Shown here: piece after piece, positions 1-5,333 of the stretch | Numbering within the stretch: position 1 is the first letter of the stretch | Layout of the letters: each line of letters opens with the position of its first letter | Assembly (NCBI GenBank): GCA_938046705.1 | Contig: CALIWP010000289.1 | Coordinates: 1 to 5,421 of the forward strand | Origin: an uncultured Campylobacter sp. | GTDB lineage: Bacteria > Campylobacterota > Campylobacteria > Campylobacterales > Campylobacteraceae | Reading direction: 5' to 3' | Length of the DNA: 5,421 nt | Made by a program: the position numbers and the translations under genes | Notes under the pieces: generated by a model | Database searches by the model: none | Seen by the model: only the letters and a program-made list of their open reading frames with translations | What the model was told of the DNA's origin: nothing

Positions 1-96
1 ATCTCTACTGTTTCTTACGGTGAAGAAAAACCAGCAGTATTAGGTCATGACGAAGCAGCTTACGCAAAAAACCGTCGTGCTGTATTAGCATACTAA
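1..96 (+). CDS. pal: Pal / P6 peptidoglycan-associated lipoprotein, C-terminal end (partial)
   Basis: This is the 3' end of a gene that starts outside the window; 31 codons and a TAA stop are visible. The translation contains [18 protein letters not shown] and ends KNRRAVLAY, which I recognise as the end of the OmpA-like domain of Pal. Pal is an outer-membrane lipoprotein that binds peptidoglycan and works with TolB and the TolQRA complex in outer-membrane constriction. The terminal NRRA motif is typical of OmpA-like peptidoglycan-binding domains. From memory the tail is nearly identical to Haemophilus P6 and very close to E. coli Pal. Campylobacter Pal proteins, as I recall them, differ here and carry cysteines. 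Codon use (CGT for Arg, GCA/GTA/TTA) also differs from the genes downstream. The family call is firm; the taxonomic reading is inference. Confidence 0.9.
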   Translation: MSTVSYGEEKPAVLGHDEAAYAKNRRAVLAY

Positions 97-113
97 TTTT
101 TGCTATTTCAAAT

Positions 114-148
114 AAAAAACCGGGTATTAGCTCGGTTTTTTATTTTTT
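114..148 (+). terminator. Intrinsic terminator after pal
   Basis: An 11-bp stem pairs AAAAAACCGGG (114-124) with CTCGGTTTTTT (131-141), with one G-T wobble and a TATTAG loop. It is followed by a further T-rich run (143-148). The A-tract before and T-tract after make it a classic rho-independent terminator, possibly working in both directions. It lies 17 bases after the pal stop, so it should end the pal transcript. Confidence 0.88.
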
Positions 149-491
149 GTTTTACTGTGTGCTTCTTAATTAGATGCATACATATTTTATTATTTTTATT
201 TTGATGCATATTCAAGCGAATAAATAAAAAAATAAAATTTTTAAAATTTGCTCTTTTGCGGCGGAATTTTTATATCCGTAATCCCGTAAAAGCTCTAAAA
301 ATTTCATATAAAATTTATCAAAAGTGTGCATTCTGCCGCCGTTTCAGCCGATTAAAATTACTTTTTATTATAGTAAAAAAAGCTGATAATGCGATAAATT
401 TAAGACCAATTCTCAAAAAAATGGAGATTTTGGCTAAGCGGTTATAAAGGTTATTTTGGCATAATTCCGCAAAAATTTTAAAAGGGAAGCC
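149..491. other. Gene-free AT-rich stretch, with a probable change of sequence character
   Basis: I see no convincing gene here. Up to about 210 there are no AAATTT words, and the octamer GATGCATA occurs twice, at 173-180 and 203-210, exactly 30 bases apart. From about 230 on, runs such as AAATTTTTAAAATTTG look like the Campylobacter DNA downstream. An open frame from a TTG at 256 to 447 has no ribosome binding site and is very basic, so it is probably not coding. The last ~35 bases carry the likely promoter and ribosome binding site of the next gene. Confidence 0.5.
458..465 (+). promoter_or_regulatory. Candidate -10 for the small acidic protein gene
   Basis: TG at 457-458 or 458-459 lies just before CATAAT (460-465), resembling an extended -10 box. 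It sits 27 bases before the ATG at 492, giving a short leader that includes the AGGGA binding site (483-487). No -35 is evident, as is usual for Campylobacter promoters. This is a motif match only. Confidence 0.35.
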
Positions 492-701
492 ATGACGTAC
501 GACGAACTAGAGCTTGAGGCGGTTTTGCTAGAGGTTTTGGAAAACCGAGGCAATTTTGAATCGCTTGACGATGAAGAGCTTTTCGAACTTATCGAAGAGG
601 TCGCAAAATATACCGACGGAGATTATGAAGAGGCGTTTGAGTATATGACTCAGTTTTCGCCGATTAATAAAAAAAGATTCGTCTCTCTTTATACGGTTTA
701 G
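492..701 (+). CDS. Small, strongly acidic protein of unknown function
   Basis: The 69-residue product has no signal peptide or membrane segment and is probably cytosolic. About 19 of its residues are Asp or Glu against 5 Lys or Arg, so it should have a very low pI. The composition suggests mostly helix: residues 4-18 and 24-50 are rich in Glu and Leu, including a DDEELFELIEE stretch. I recognise no family. The ATG follows AAAGGGAAG at 481-489, a fair ribosome binding site. Codon use matches the Campylobacter genes downstream. The stop codon lies inside an inverted repeat that may be the terminator. It converges on the SYLF gene with 29 bases between the stops. A small acidic adaptor or nucleic-acid mimic is conceivable, but nothing here shows it. 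Confidence 0.75.
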   Translation: MTYDELELEAVLLEVLENRGNFESLDDEELFELIEEVAKYTDGDYEEAFEYMTQFSPINKKRFVSLYTV

Positions 702-722
702 CCGCTAGGCCAAACCGATTTT
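694..722 (+). terminator. Imperfect hairpin between convergent genes
   Basis: CGGTTTAGCC (694-703) pairs with GGCCAAACCG (708-717) around a GCTA loop, with one A-C mismatch in ten positions. It is followed by ATTTT. The stop codon of the acidic-protein gene (699-701) sits in the left arm. The location between convergent genes suits a terminator, but the T-tract is short and there is none on the minus-strand side. Confidence 0.5.
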
Positions 723-730
723 CTGCTTAA

Positions 731-1396
731 TCATTTAAAATATTTATTCAATACTTCTTTTAACGTTTTTGTATATCTTGAGTCTTTCGGAGAGTTGTTG
801 TAGATATCTTCCATATCGTACATTCTATCGTAATAATCATACGTAGCCTGCTTGTCTACCACGACCAAAGACGTGTTAACGCTAACGCCTGCAAAAAGGC
901 CTCTGCTTTTACCTCTTAGCGTAGCCCAAGCCGAAATTTCAGGTAGGTCGCTCATTACGCCGGCTTTTTCGCCGGCGGCTAGCACTACGGCATCGGCGCT
1001 AAGATCGATTTGACCTTTACCGTTTATTAGCCCAGCATACGACCTTCTTGATTTAAAAAGCACAACAAGGTCGGTTGATTTATAGCCGCCTTGTAGACCT
1101 ATGCCACCGCCTTTAAAATTTATAAATATAGGACTACTCCATTCATTTTCGTCGTTTCTGCCGACGAATATACCGTCTCCAGTATGAGTCGTCACGACTA
1201 GCCCGCCGCTAACTACTTCAGGGATGACCATGATGCCTCTTATTTCGCTAGTATCTTTTAAATTTAGCAGTTTTCTAGAGCCCAAATCGTTTAAGATATC
1301 AAATGAAGTTCGTACTTTTTGATTTTGCGTAAAATCCGCATAAGCAAGCTGACCGAGCAAAAGCGCGCAAGCGGCAAGCTTTAAAAATATTTTCAT
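731..1396 (-). CDS. SYLF/YSC84-type secreted lipid-binding protein
   Basis: This 221-residue product resembles the SYLF (YSC84/DUF500) family. Family members bind lipids such as phosphoinositides in eukaryotes; in bacteria their role is poorly defined and usually periplasmic or envelope-linked. Residues 1-20 form a Sec signal peptide ending AYA, followed by DFTQ. An LAAC at 7-10 fits a lipobox pattern but lies too early, with no hydrophobic stretch before it, so a soluble exported protein is more likely. The rest matches the family throughout: GIMVIPEV near 54-61, W86 followed by SPIFI, the glycine-rich GGGIGLQGG at 96-104, STDLVVLF at 107-114, an ADAVVLAAGEKAG segment at 134-146, and KSRGLFAGVS at 163-172. 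A charged, Tyr-rich tail follows. I chose the ATG at 1396 over the GTG nine codons earlier because AAAAAGGAAAC precedes it at proper spacing. It is transcribed divergently from the M23 peptidase gene. Confidence 0.88.
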   Translation of the reverse strand: MKIFLKLAACALLLGQLAYADFTQNQKVRTSFDILNDLGSRKLLNLKDTSEIRGIMVIPEVVSGGLVVTTHTGDGIFVGRNDENEWSSPIFINFKGGGIGLQGGYKSTDLVVLFKSRRSYAGLINGKGQIDLSADAVVLAAGEKAGVMSDLPEISAWATLRGKSRGLFAGVSVNTSLVVVDKQATYDYYDRMYDMEDIYNNSPKDSRYTKTLKEVLNKYFK

Positions 1397-1428
1397 TTTT
1401 GTTTCCTTTTTCGTAAAATTCACCCGCT

Positions 1429-1434
1429 ATTATA
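1429..1434 (-). promoter_or_regulatory. -10 box for the SYLF gene
   Basis: Read on the minus strand, this is a perfect TATAAT in the context ACTATAATAG, 33 bases upstream of the ATG at 1396. An A/T-rich run lies upstream and there is no clear -35, as in Campylobacter sigma-70 promoters. The predicted leader of roughly 25 bases contains the ribosome binding site. Confidence 0.55.
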
Positions 1435-1488
1435 GTATTTTTTTATTAAATTTAAAAATTATTCGTTAAATTTACGTAAAGGATGTAA

Positions 1489-2328
1489 ATGAAAAAGATT
1501 ATTTTAGCCGTTTTGATTTGTTTAAATTTGAGCGCAAAGGGGCAGGGCAGTGCGCCGAGCGAAACTCAGACGATCGTAAACGGCGACGTCGAGATAGTGC
1601 GGGTGGAGGCTAAATTTGCCGGAAATTTAAGCATCGATGGCAAGAAAATGCGCTGGCTTAGCGTACCCGGGGATGAAAATTTAAAATTTGCCATCGTTTC
1701 CGCGGGATACCGCCAAAAAGGCGAGATCAAGCTAATAAACGGGCTTAAAGGCGGCGATGAGACGATGGTTTTTAAGATCGTAGAGGGCGAATACAAAAAA
1801 GAAAAAATAACCGTCGAGGGCAGCAAGGTGACGCCTCCAAAAGAGGTACTAAAGCGTATCGAGGAGGAGCGCGAGGAGGCGAATAAAATCTATGCCACTG
1901 CTAACGTCGGGTTAAAATTTAACTCCAAATTTATCCTGCCGATGAGTTCTGCGATCACGAGCCCGTTCGGTACTGCGCGCGTATTTAACGGCGCCTTAAA
2001 GAGCTATCACGGGGGCACGGATTTTAGAGCGGCGGTCGGCACGTCTGTAATCGCAGCAAACGATGGCGTAGTCGTCATCGCAAAAGATCGCTACTATGCT
2101 GGCGGGTCTGTGGTTATAGACCACGGCGAGGGCATTTACACACAGTACTACCATCTAAGCGCGCTAAACGTCAAAGTCGGACAAAGCGTCAAAAAAGGCG
2201 ATATCATCGCGCTTAGCGGCTCTAGTGGGCGAGTGAGCGGGCCGCACCTGCACTTTGGCGTGATCGCGGGCGGCGTACAGGTAAATCCGCTAAATTTCGT
2301 AAAAAAAATCAACGAAATTTTAAATTAA
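1489..2328 (+). CDS. Exported M23 (LytM/lysostaphin-type) zinc metallopeptidase, probable peptidoglycan endopeptidase
   Basis: The 279-residue product should cut peptide cross-links in peptidoglycan, in the periplasm. Residues 1-16 look like a Sec signal peptide (MKKIILAVLICLNLSA). Residues ~25-115 form a beta-rich N-terminal domain like the one that precedes many Gram-negative M23 peptidases. A charged helical linker follows at ~117-136 (PPKEVLKRIEEEREEA). The catalytic domain spans ~150-275: SPFGTARVFNG at 158-168, the HxxxD zinc ligands H174 and D178 (HGGTD), H222 in YYHLS, and the HxH motif H253/H255 in GPHLHFG. All expected zinc-binding and catalytic residues are present. AAAGGA (1478-1483) precedes the ATG. 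Helicobacter Csd and Campylobacter Pgp3-type M23 enzymes shape the helical cell; this protein is shorter than the ~400-residue Csd3 type, so I give no symbol. The DUF1104-like gene follows after 54 bases with no GC-rich terminator between, so co-transcription is possible. Confidence 0.92.
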   Translation: MKKIILAVLICLNLSAKGQGSAPSETQTIVNGDVEIVRVEAKFAGNLSIDGKKMRWLSVPGDENLKFAIVSAGYRQKGEIKLINGLKGGDETMVFKIVEGEYKKEKITVEGSKVTPPKEVLKRIEEEREEANKIYATANVGLKFNSKFILPMSSAITSPFGTARVFNGALKSYHGGTDFRAAVGTSVIAANDGVVVIAKDRYYAGGSVVIDHGEGIYTQYYHLSALNVKVGQSVKKGDIIALSGSSGRVSGPHLHFGVIAGGVQVNPLNFVKKINEILN

Positions 2329-2335
2329 CATTTTT

Positions 2336-2358
2336 TTCACGACTTTTCTTTAAACTTC
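2336..2358 (+). promoter_or_regulatory. Candidate promoter/operator: three TTC units at 10-bp spacing
   Basis: TTCAC (2336), TTCTT (2346) and TTCGC (2356) start exactly 10 bases apart just upstream of the DUF1104-like gene. TTTAAA at 2349-2354 could be a -10 box and AAAGGAGA (2371-2378) is the ribosome binding site. OmpR-family regulators usually bind direct repeats spaced 10-11 bp. As I recall, the C. jejuni DccR motif is a TTCAC repeat separated by six bases; this site resembles it only partly. Speculative. Confidence 0.28.
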
Positions 2359-2382
2359 GCTCATCTTTTTAAAGGAGAGAAA

Positions 2383-2871
2383 ATGAAAAAAGTAGTTTTG
2401 ATTAGTATGTTGGTTGCGGGCGGGCTTTTTGCCGCTTCGCTTGAAAATAGCACGAACGACGAGCTTTATAAAATGGTCGCAAACGCCGATGCTAAGACGC
2501 TTAGCGAGGTAGCGTTTGAGATAGACAAACGCGCTGGCAAGCTAAGATACGAGGCAAAAGAGGTTAAGCGCGGGCTAAAAGCTGAGATGGTAAAGAAAAT
2601 GGATGCTATGAGCGTCGCCGATAGGCAAAATTTCATGCAGGATTTTCGCAAAAGCTACAATGACAAGGTTGGCTCGCTAAGCGTGGCGGAGGCTAAAAGG
2701 CTTGATATCGAGCTAAAAGATCACGACGACGATCTGCATAAGAAATTTAAGCACGATTTTAAGGGCGGATTTAAGCACGGCGGTAAAGGCATGATGGCGC
2801 AGGACTGTTCAAATGCCGGAGATTGCAATCAAACCGGCGGCTACAAAGGCCCAAAACAGCCGATGAAATAA
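2383..2871 (+). CDS. Small exported DUF1104-like protein with His/Asp-rich tail
   Basis: The 162-residue product begins with a clear Sec signal peptide (MKKVVLISMLVAGGLFA, cleavage about residue 17 or 18), so it is probably periplasmic. Residues ~19-112 are predicted helical. The pattern STNDELYKMVANAD followed by Lys/Arg-rich helices and MSVADRQNFMQDFRK resembles DUF1104 (PF06518), known mainly from Helicobacter and Campylobacter. Two similar segments, MSVADRQ (76-82) and LSVAEAKR (99-106), recall the paired LTxxQ motifs of CpxP/Spy/ZraP proteins, but this is only a resemblance. Residues 113-133 are rich in His and Asp (H114, H119, H124, H132; D113, D115-117, D125), followed by two cysteines (C142, C148): a possible metal-binding tail. 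A strong AGGAG precedes the ATG. A hairpin follows the stop. It lies 249 bases before the response regulator gene, suggesting a functional link. The function is not established. Confidence 0.8.
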   Translation: MKKVVLISMLVAGGLFAASLENSTNDELYKMVANADAKTLSEVAFEIDKRAGKLRYEAKEVKRGLKAEMVKKMDAMSVADRQNFMQDFRKSYNDKVGSLSVAEAKRLDIELKDHDDDLHKKFKHDFKGGFKHGGKGMMAQDCSNAGDCNQTGGYKGPKQPMK

Positions 2872-2876
2872 TAAAA

Positions 2877-2918
2877 TTCGAGCTTCCTTTCTGGAGGCTC
2901 GAACTTATAAATTTATAA
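2877..2918 (+). terminator. Hairpin after the DUF1104-like gene, probable terminator
   Basis: TTCGAGCTTCC (2877-2887) pairs with GGAGGCTCGAA (2893-2903), 11 bp with one T-G wobble and a TTTCT loop, starting 5 bases after the stop codon. The downstream sequence is A/T-rich (CTTATAAATTTATAAAATTTT) but has no uninterrupted T-run. Termination may thus be partial, or the stem may protect the 3' end of the message. Confidence 0.65.
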
Positions 2919-2930
2919 AATTTTACCTTC

Positions 2931-3035
2931 AAATTTAGATGAAATTTGATAAATTTACGCAGGATCTGTTTGCGGCTAAATTTGAGCGCATGTGGGTAAA
3001 TTTAACGCAAATTTGAGATGTTTGGCGAAAAATTT
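2931..3035. repeat. Cluster of seven AAATTT tracts upstream of the response regulator
   Basis: AAATTT occurs at 2931, 2942, 2951, 2978, 2998, 3009 and 3030. The intervals are 11, 9, 27, 20, 11 and 21, so most are close to whole helical turns. Four copies are followed within a few bases by CGC (2951, 2978, 2998, 3030). Phased AAATTT tracts tend to bend DNA. The word is common throughout this genome type, so the cluster could be background. Confidence 0.35.
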
Positions 3036-3120
3036 AGCGCAAAGCTGCGCCGACAGACGTAATAAGATCAAGCGGATAAAACGCCGTAGAACGACAAAAG
3101 CAAACAAAAACGGAGCGAAA

Positions 3121-3783
3121 ATGAGTAAAATTTTGATCGTCGAGGACGAAAATATGCTGCTTGAGATGATGTGCGCGTATTTGCAGGCTCAGGGCTATGA
3201 GACTGTGGGCGCGAAAAGCTACGACGATGCATTAAATTTGGCTTATGAAAGCAACTTCGATCTTTGGATATTTGACGTCAAGATCATCGGCGGCAGCGGC
3301 TTTGCGCTACTTCGGGAGCTGCGGAACGCAGGCAAAAGTACGCCTTGTATCTTTACGACCTCGCTAAATACGCTTGATGACGTGCAAACCGGCTTTACTA
3401 GCGGCTGCGACGACTACATCAAAAAGCCGTTTGAGCTAAAAGAGCTACATCTGCGCGTGCAAAATCTGCTAAAACGCACCTTCGTGCATAACAAAAACGA
3501 GCTGGTAAATCTGGGCGAAAATTTGGGCTTTGATATGAATCAGGGCTTGCTATTTCGTGACGGCAAGGCTGTCTCGATGCCTAAAAAGCAGTCCAGATTG
3601 CTCGCGCTTTTGCTAAAAAATCAGGATAAATTTTTAAGTAGAGACGAGATCTATTCTCAAATTTGGGACTACGACGAGAGTCCTAGCGAGCTTAGTTTGC
3701 GCGTTTATATCGCGGAGCTACGTAAAATTTTAGGCAAAGAGCGAATCGTGAGCGCATCAAAGCTAGGCTATAAATATGTTTAG
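3121..3783 (+). CDS. OmpR/PhoB-family response regulator
   Basis: The 220-residue product is a cytosolic DNA-binding regulator phosphorylated by a sensor kinase. The receiver domain (~3-115) opens with KILIVEDE, giving the acidic pair E8/D9. The phospho-acceptor is D52 in WIFDVK, the switch Thr is T79 or T80 (IFTTS), and K102 lies in KKPFELKEL. The usual proline after the phospho-site (DxxLP) is replaced by Ile (D52-VKIIGGSG). The C-terminal winged helix (~128-220) has the expected pattern: MPKKQSRLLALLL, LSRDEIYSQIWDYD, the recognition helix around SLRVYIAELRKIL, and the final wing SKLGYKYV. I chose the ATG at 3121 rather than the in-frame GTG at 2992 because the protein then starts at the receiver fold and GGAG (3112-3115) precedes it. 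The extra 43 residues would be basic and unlike the family. It is most likely the partner of the kinase encoded 138 bases downstream. C. jejuni has several such systems (for example DccRS, CprRS); I cannot say which is orthologous. Confidence 0.93.
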   Translation: MSKILIVEDENMLLEMMCAYLQAQGYETVGAKSYDDALNLAYESNFDLWIFDVKIIGGSGFALLRELRNAGKSTPCIFTTSLNTLDDVQTGFTSGCDDYIKKPFELKELHLRVQNLLKRTFVHNKNELVNLGENLGFDMNQGLLFRDGKAVSMPKKQSRLLALLLKNQDKFLSRDEIYSQIWDYDESPSELSLRVYIAELRKILGKERIVSASKLGYKYV

Positions 3784-3823
3784 GCTTTTTGCAGTCGCCA
3801 TGAGGCAAAGAGTAGGGTGCGGT

Positions 3824-3868
3824 CCTAAAATTTCATCCAAATTTGCGCAAGATTTTTGCCATTTTAGG
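3824..3868. repeat. 8-bp inverted repeat in the regulator-kinase gap
   Basis: CCTAAAAT (3824-3831) and ATTTTAGG (3861-3868) are perfect inverted copies separated by 29 bases. The spacer contains the palindrome TTGCGCAA (3843-3850). It could form an RNA hairpin between the two genes or serve as an operator. There is no T-run after the right arm, so it does not look like a simple terminator. Confidence 0.4.
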
Positions 3869-3921
3869 CTTCAAAATTTACGTCCGCAAGATAGCCGCAA
3901 ATTTAATCCAAAAGGCGGTAA

Positions 3922-5094
3922 ATGCCCTTGCTAAAACCTCTTAAAAAAGCCTTTGCAGCACTTTCAGACCGTCAAATTTTACCTATTTTTTTACTTTACT
4001 TCATCACGAGCGCCGCATTTTTGGTCTTTTTCGCGCAGATGTTTTACGAGCGCGAGAAGCATTTTATACTCGATCGCGACGTGTTTATCGTGCGAGATTT
4101 GCAGCATCACCTGCAAAATAAACTGCAAAAAAACGGCGAGATAGACGACGATGATTTCGACGACGTCGAGGCTTTTGCCGTAAATTTAAAAACGGGCGAG
4201 GAGATCGAGGATGATTTTGAGCCGCGCGAGGGCATGCCGCAAAGATACAAGGATGGGGCGAACTCGGTAGTGCAGTTTTACCTCAAAAATCGGCTCGGCG
4301 AGGAGGAGTACTATGTCGCAGTCAAGGTAGCAGATCCCGAGTTTGCGATTCTCACGCTAAAACTAAAGATAATATTTTTCTCGTTTATGATACTGCTTGC
4401 TATTTTAGTCATAGCTTATTTTATCATCCGTCTTTCGCTGCGTCCGCTTTACCGCCGCATCGACTTTTTAAACGGCTTTATCAGGGACACGACGCACGAG
4501 ATAAACACGCCTCTTAGCGTCATTTTGATGAGTATCGAGATGTTTGAAACCGATCCGAAAAAATATCTAAACAACATAAAAACCGCCTCCAAAACGATCT
4601 CGACGCTATACGAGGATCTCACACTAGTAAAGCTTAGCGGCAACGAGGACGCCCTGGCGACGAGCTTTAGCCTAAGCGAGCTGGTGCGCGAGAGGATCGG
4701 GTATTTTGGGCTAAATTTGGAGCAAAAAAATATAAATTTAAGTACGCAAATCGCCGAAGTTCAGCTACGCTCATCCTATAAAAAAACGCGAAAAATCATC
4801 GACAATCTACTAAGTAACGCCATAAAATACTGCGACGAAAACGGCCGCGTAAGCGTAAATTTAACCCCTGGCGCGCTCGTGATCTCAAACAGCGGCGCAG
4901 GCATCGCGAAGGAAAATTTGCCGCGGATTTTTGATCTTTACACGCGGTTTGACGAGCGAAACGGCGGCTTTGGTATCGGGCTTCATATCGTTAAAACATT
5001 TTGCGAGGAGCTCGGGTTTAAAATCTCGTGCAAAAGCGGCGAGGGGCTCACGGAGTTTCGCGTGGAGTTTGGCGGGAGCGCGACGAAAATTTAA
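3922..5094 (+). CDS. Membrane-bound sensor histidine kinase, likely partner of the upstream regulator
   Basis: The 390-residue product has two membrane segments (~18-40 and ~148-171) flanking a periplasmic domain of about 105 residues. That domain has strong acidic clusters (EIDDDDFDD at 73-81, EEIEDDFEPRE at 93-103). No HAMP domain is visible: the second membrane helix leads within about 20 residues into the dimerisation domain, with H192 in DTTHEINTPL. The ATP-binding domain follows: N-box N295/N299 (DNLLSNAIKY), G1 box N323-SGAG where most kinases have Asp, IFDLYTRF at 336-343, and G2 box GGFGIGLHIVK at 348-358. All core elements are there, so it should be active unless the Asn in the G1 box matters. 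The start is well defined: an in-frame TAA (3919-3921) lies directly before the ATG, and AAGG (3912-3915) gives a binding site. The 138-base gap after the regulator gene is long for such a pair and may hold its own promoter. Confidence 0.93.
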   Translation: MPLLKPLKKAFAALSDRQILPIFLLYFITSAAFLVFFAQMFYEREKHFILDRDVFIVRDLQHHLQNKLQKNGEIDDDDFDDVEAFAVNLKTGEEIEDDFEPREGMPQRYKDGANSVVQFYLKNRLGEEEYYVAVKVADPEFAILTLKLKIIFFSFMILLAILVIAYFIIRLSLRPLYRRIDFLNGFIRDTTHEINTPLSVILMSIEMFETDPKKYLNNIKTASKTISTLYEDLTLVKLSGNEDALATSFSLSELVRERIGYFGLNLEQKNINLSTQIAEVQLRSSYKKTRKIIDNLLSNAIKYCDENGRVSVNLTPGALVISNSGAGIAKENLPRIFDLYTRFDERNGGFGIGLHIVKTFCEELGFKISCKSGEGLTEFRVEFGGSATKI

Positions 5095-5305
5095 GGGGGC
5101 GGCGCAAGGTCGGTTTTTGAACCGTAAATTTAAGCCTGCTTTTGCGGCGTCGAATTTAGGCAGGTTTGATTTGCGGTTTTGCGAGATGAAATTTGGTTTT
5201 CGCATCGCCTAATCCGCATGATTCTTGAACTATCTTAATGCTTAATCTTTCCGCAACCGATGGCTTTAAATTTGGCGTAAAAGCAAGATAAATCCTGGTA
5301 AAATT
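5095..5305. other. Intergenic stretch with weak hairpins only
   Basis: No gene with a believable start or codon use is present. CGGTT/AACCG (5111-5115 with 5120-5124, loop TTTG) is a short stem soon after the kinase stop, with no proper T-run. A second possible stem pairs AAGCCTGC (5132-5139) with GCAGGTTT (5160-5167) across a 20-base loop. Either might help end the kinase transcript, but neither is convincing. Confidence 0.35.
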
Positions 5306-5314
5306 TGCGATAAA
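5306..5314 (+). promoter_or_regulatory. Candidate extended -10 for the last gene
   Basis: TGC followed by GATAAA (5309-5314) resembles an extended -10, 20 bases before the ATG at 5334. TATAAA at 5317-5322 is an alternative but overlaps the ribosome binding site. No -35 is visible. Motif match only. Confidence 0.28.
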
Positions 5315-5333
5315 ACTATAAAGGAAAATAAGT

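Noticed and set aside
171..214. GATGCATA repeats as possible ArgR operator boxes
   Set aside because: Only the right half of 201-214 (ATTCA) fits the ArgR consensus, and the 30-base spacing is not the usual ARG-box arrangement.
258..342. CGGCGG (259-264) with CCGCCG (336-341) as a small-RNA or terminator stem
   Set aside because: Six GC pairs across about 70 bases, with poor continuation and no T-run; probably coincidence.
436..442. AAGCGGT, part of the Actinobacillus-type DNA uptake sequence
   Set aside because: Only 7 of the 9 core bases match and it lies in Campylobacter-like DNA; a chance match.
256..447. 63-codon open frame starting with TTG
   Set aside because: No ribosome binding site, a rare start codon, basic low-complexity product, and a position in AT-rich DNA next to the suspected junction. 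Probably chance.
3021..3038. Possible sigma-54 promoter before the regulator gene
   Set aside because: GG and GC are 11 bases apart instead of the required 10 and the flanking consensus is poor.
2992..3120. 43-residue N-terminal extension of the response regulator from a GTG
   Set aside because: The receiver fold begins at the ATG at 3121, which has its own GGAG site; the extension is Arg/Lys-rich and unlike the family.
3800..3934. 44-codon open frame between regulator and kinase genes
   Set aside because: No ribosome binding site, cysteine-rich implausible product, and overlap with the kinase start.
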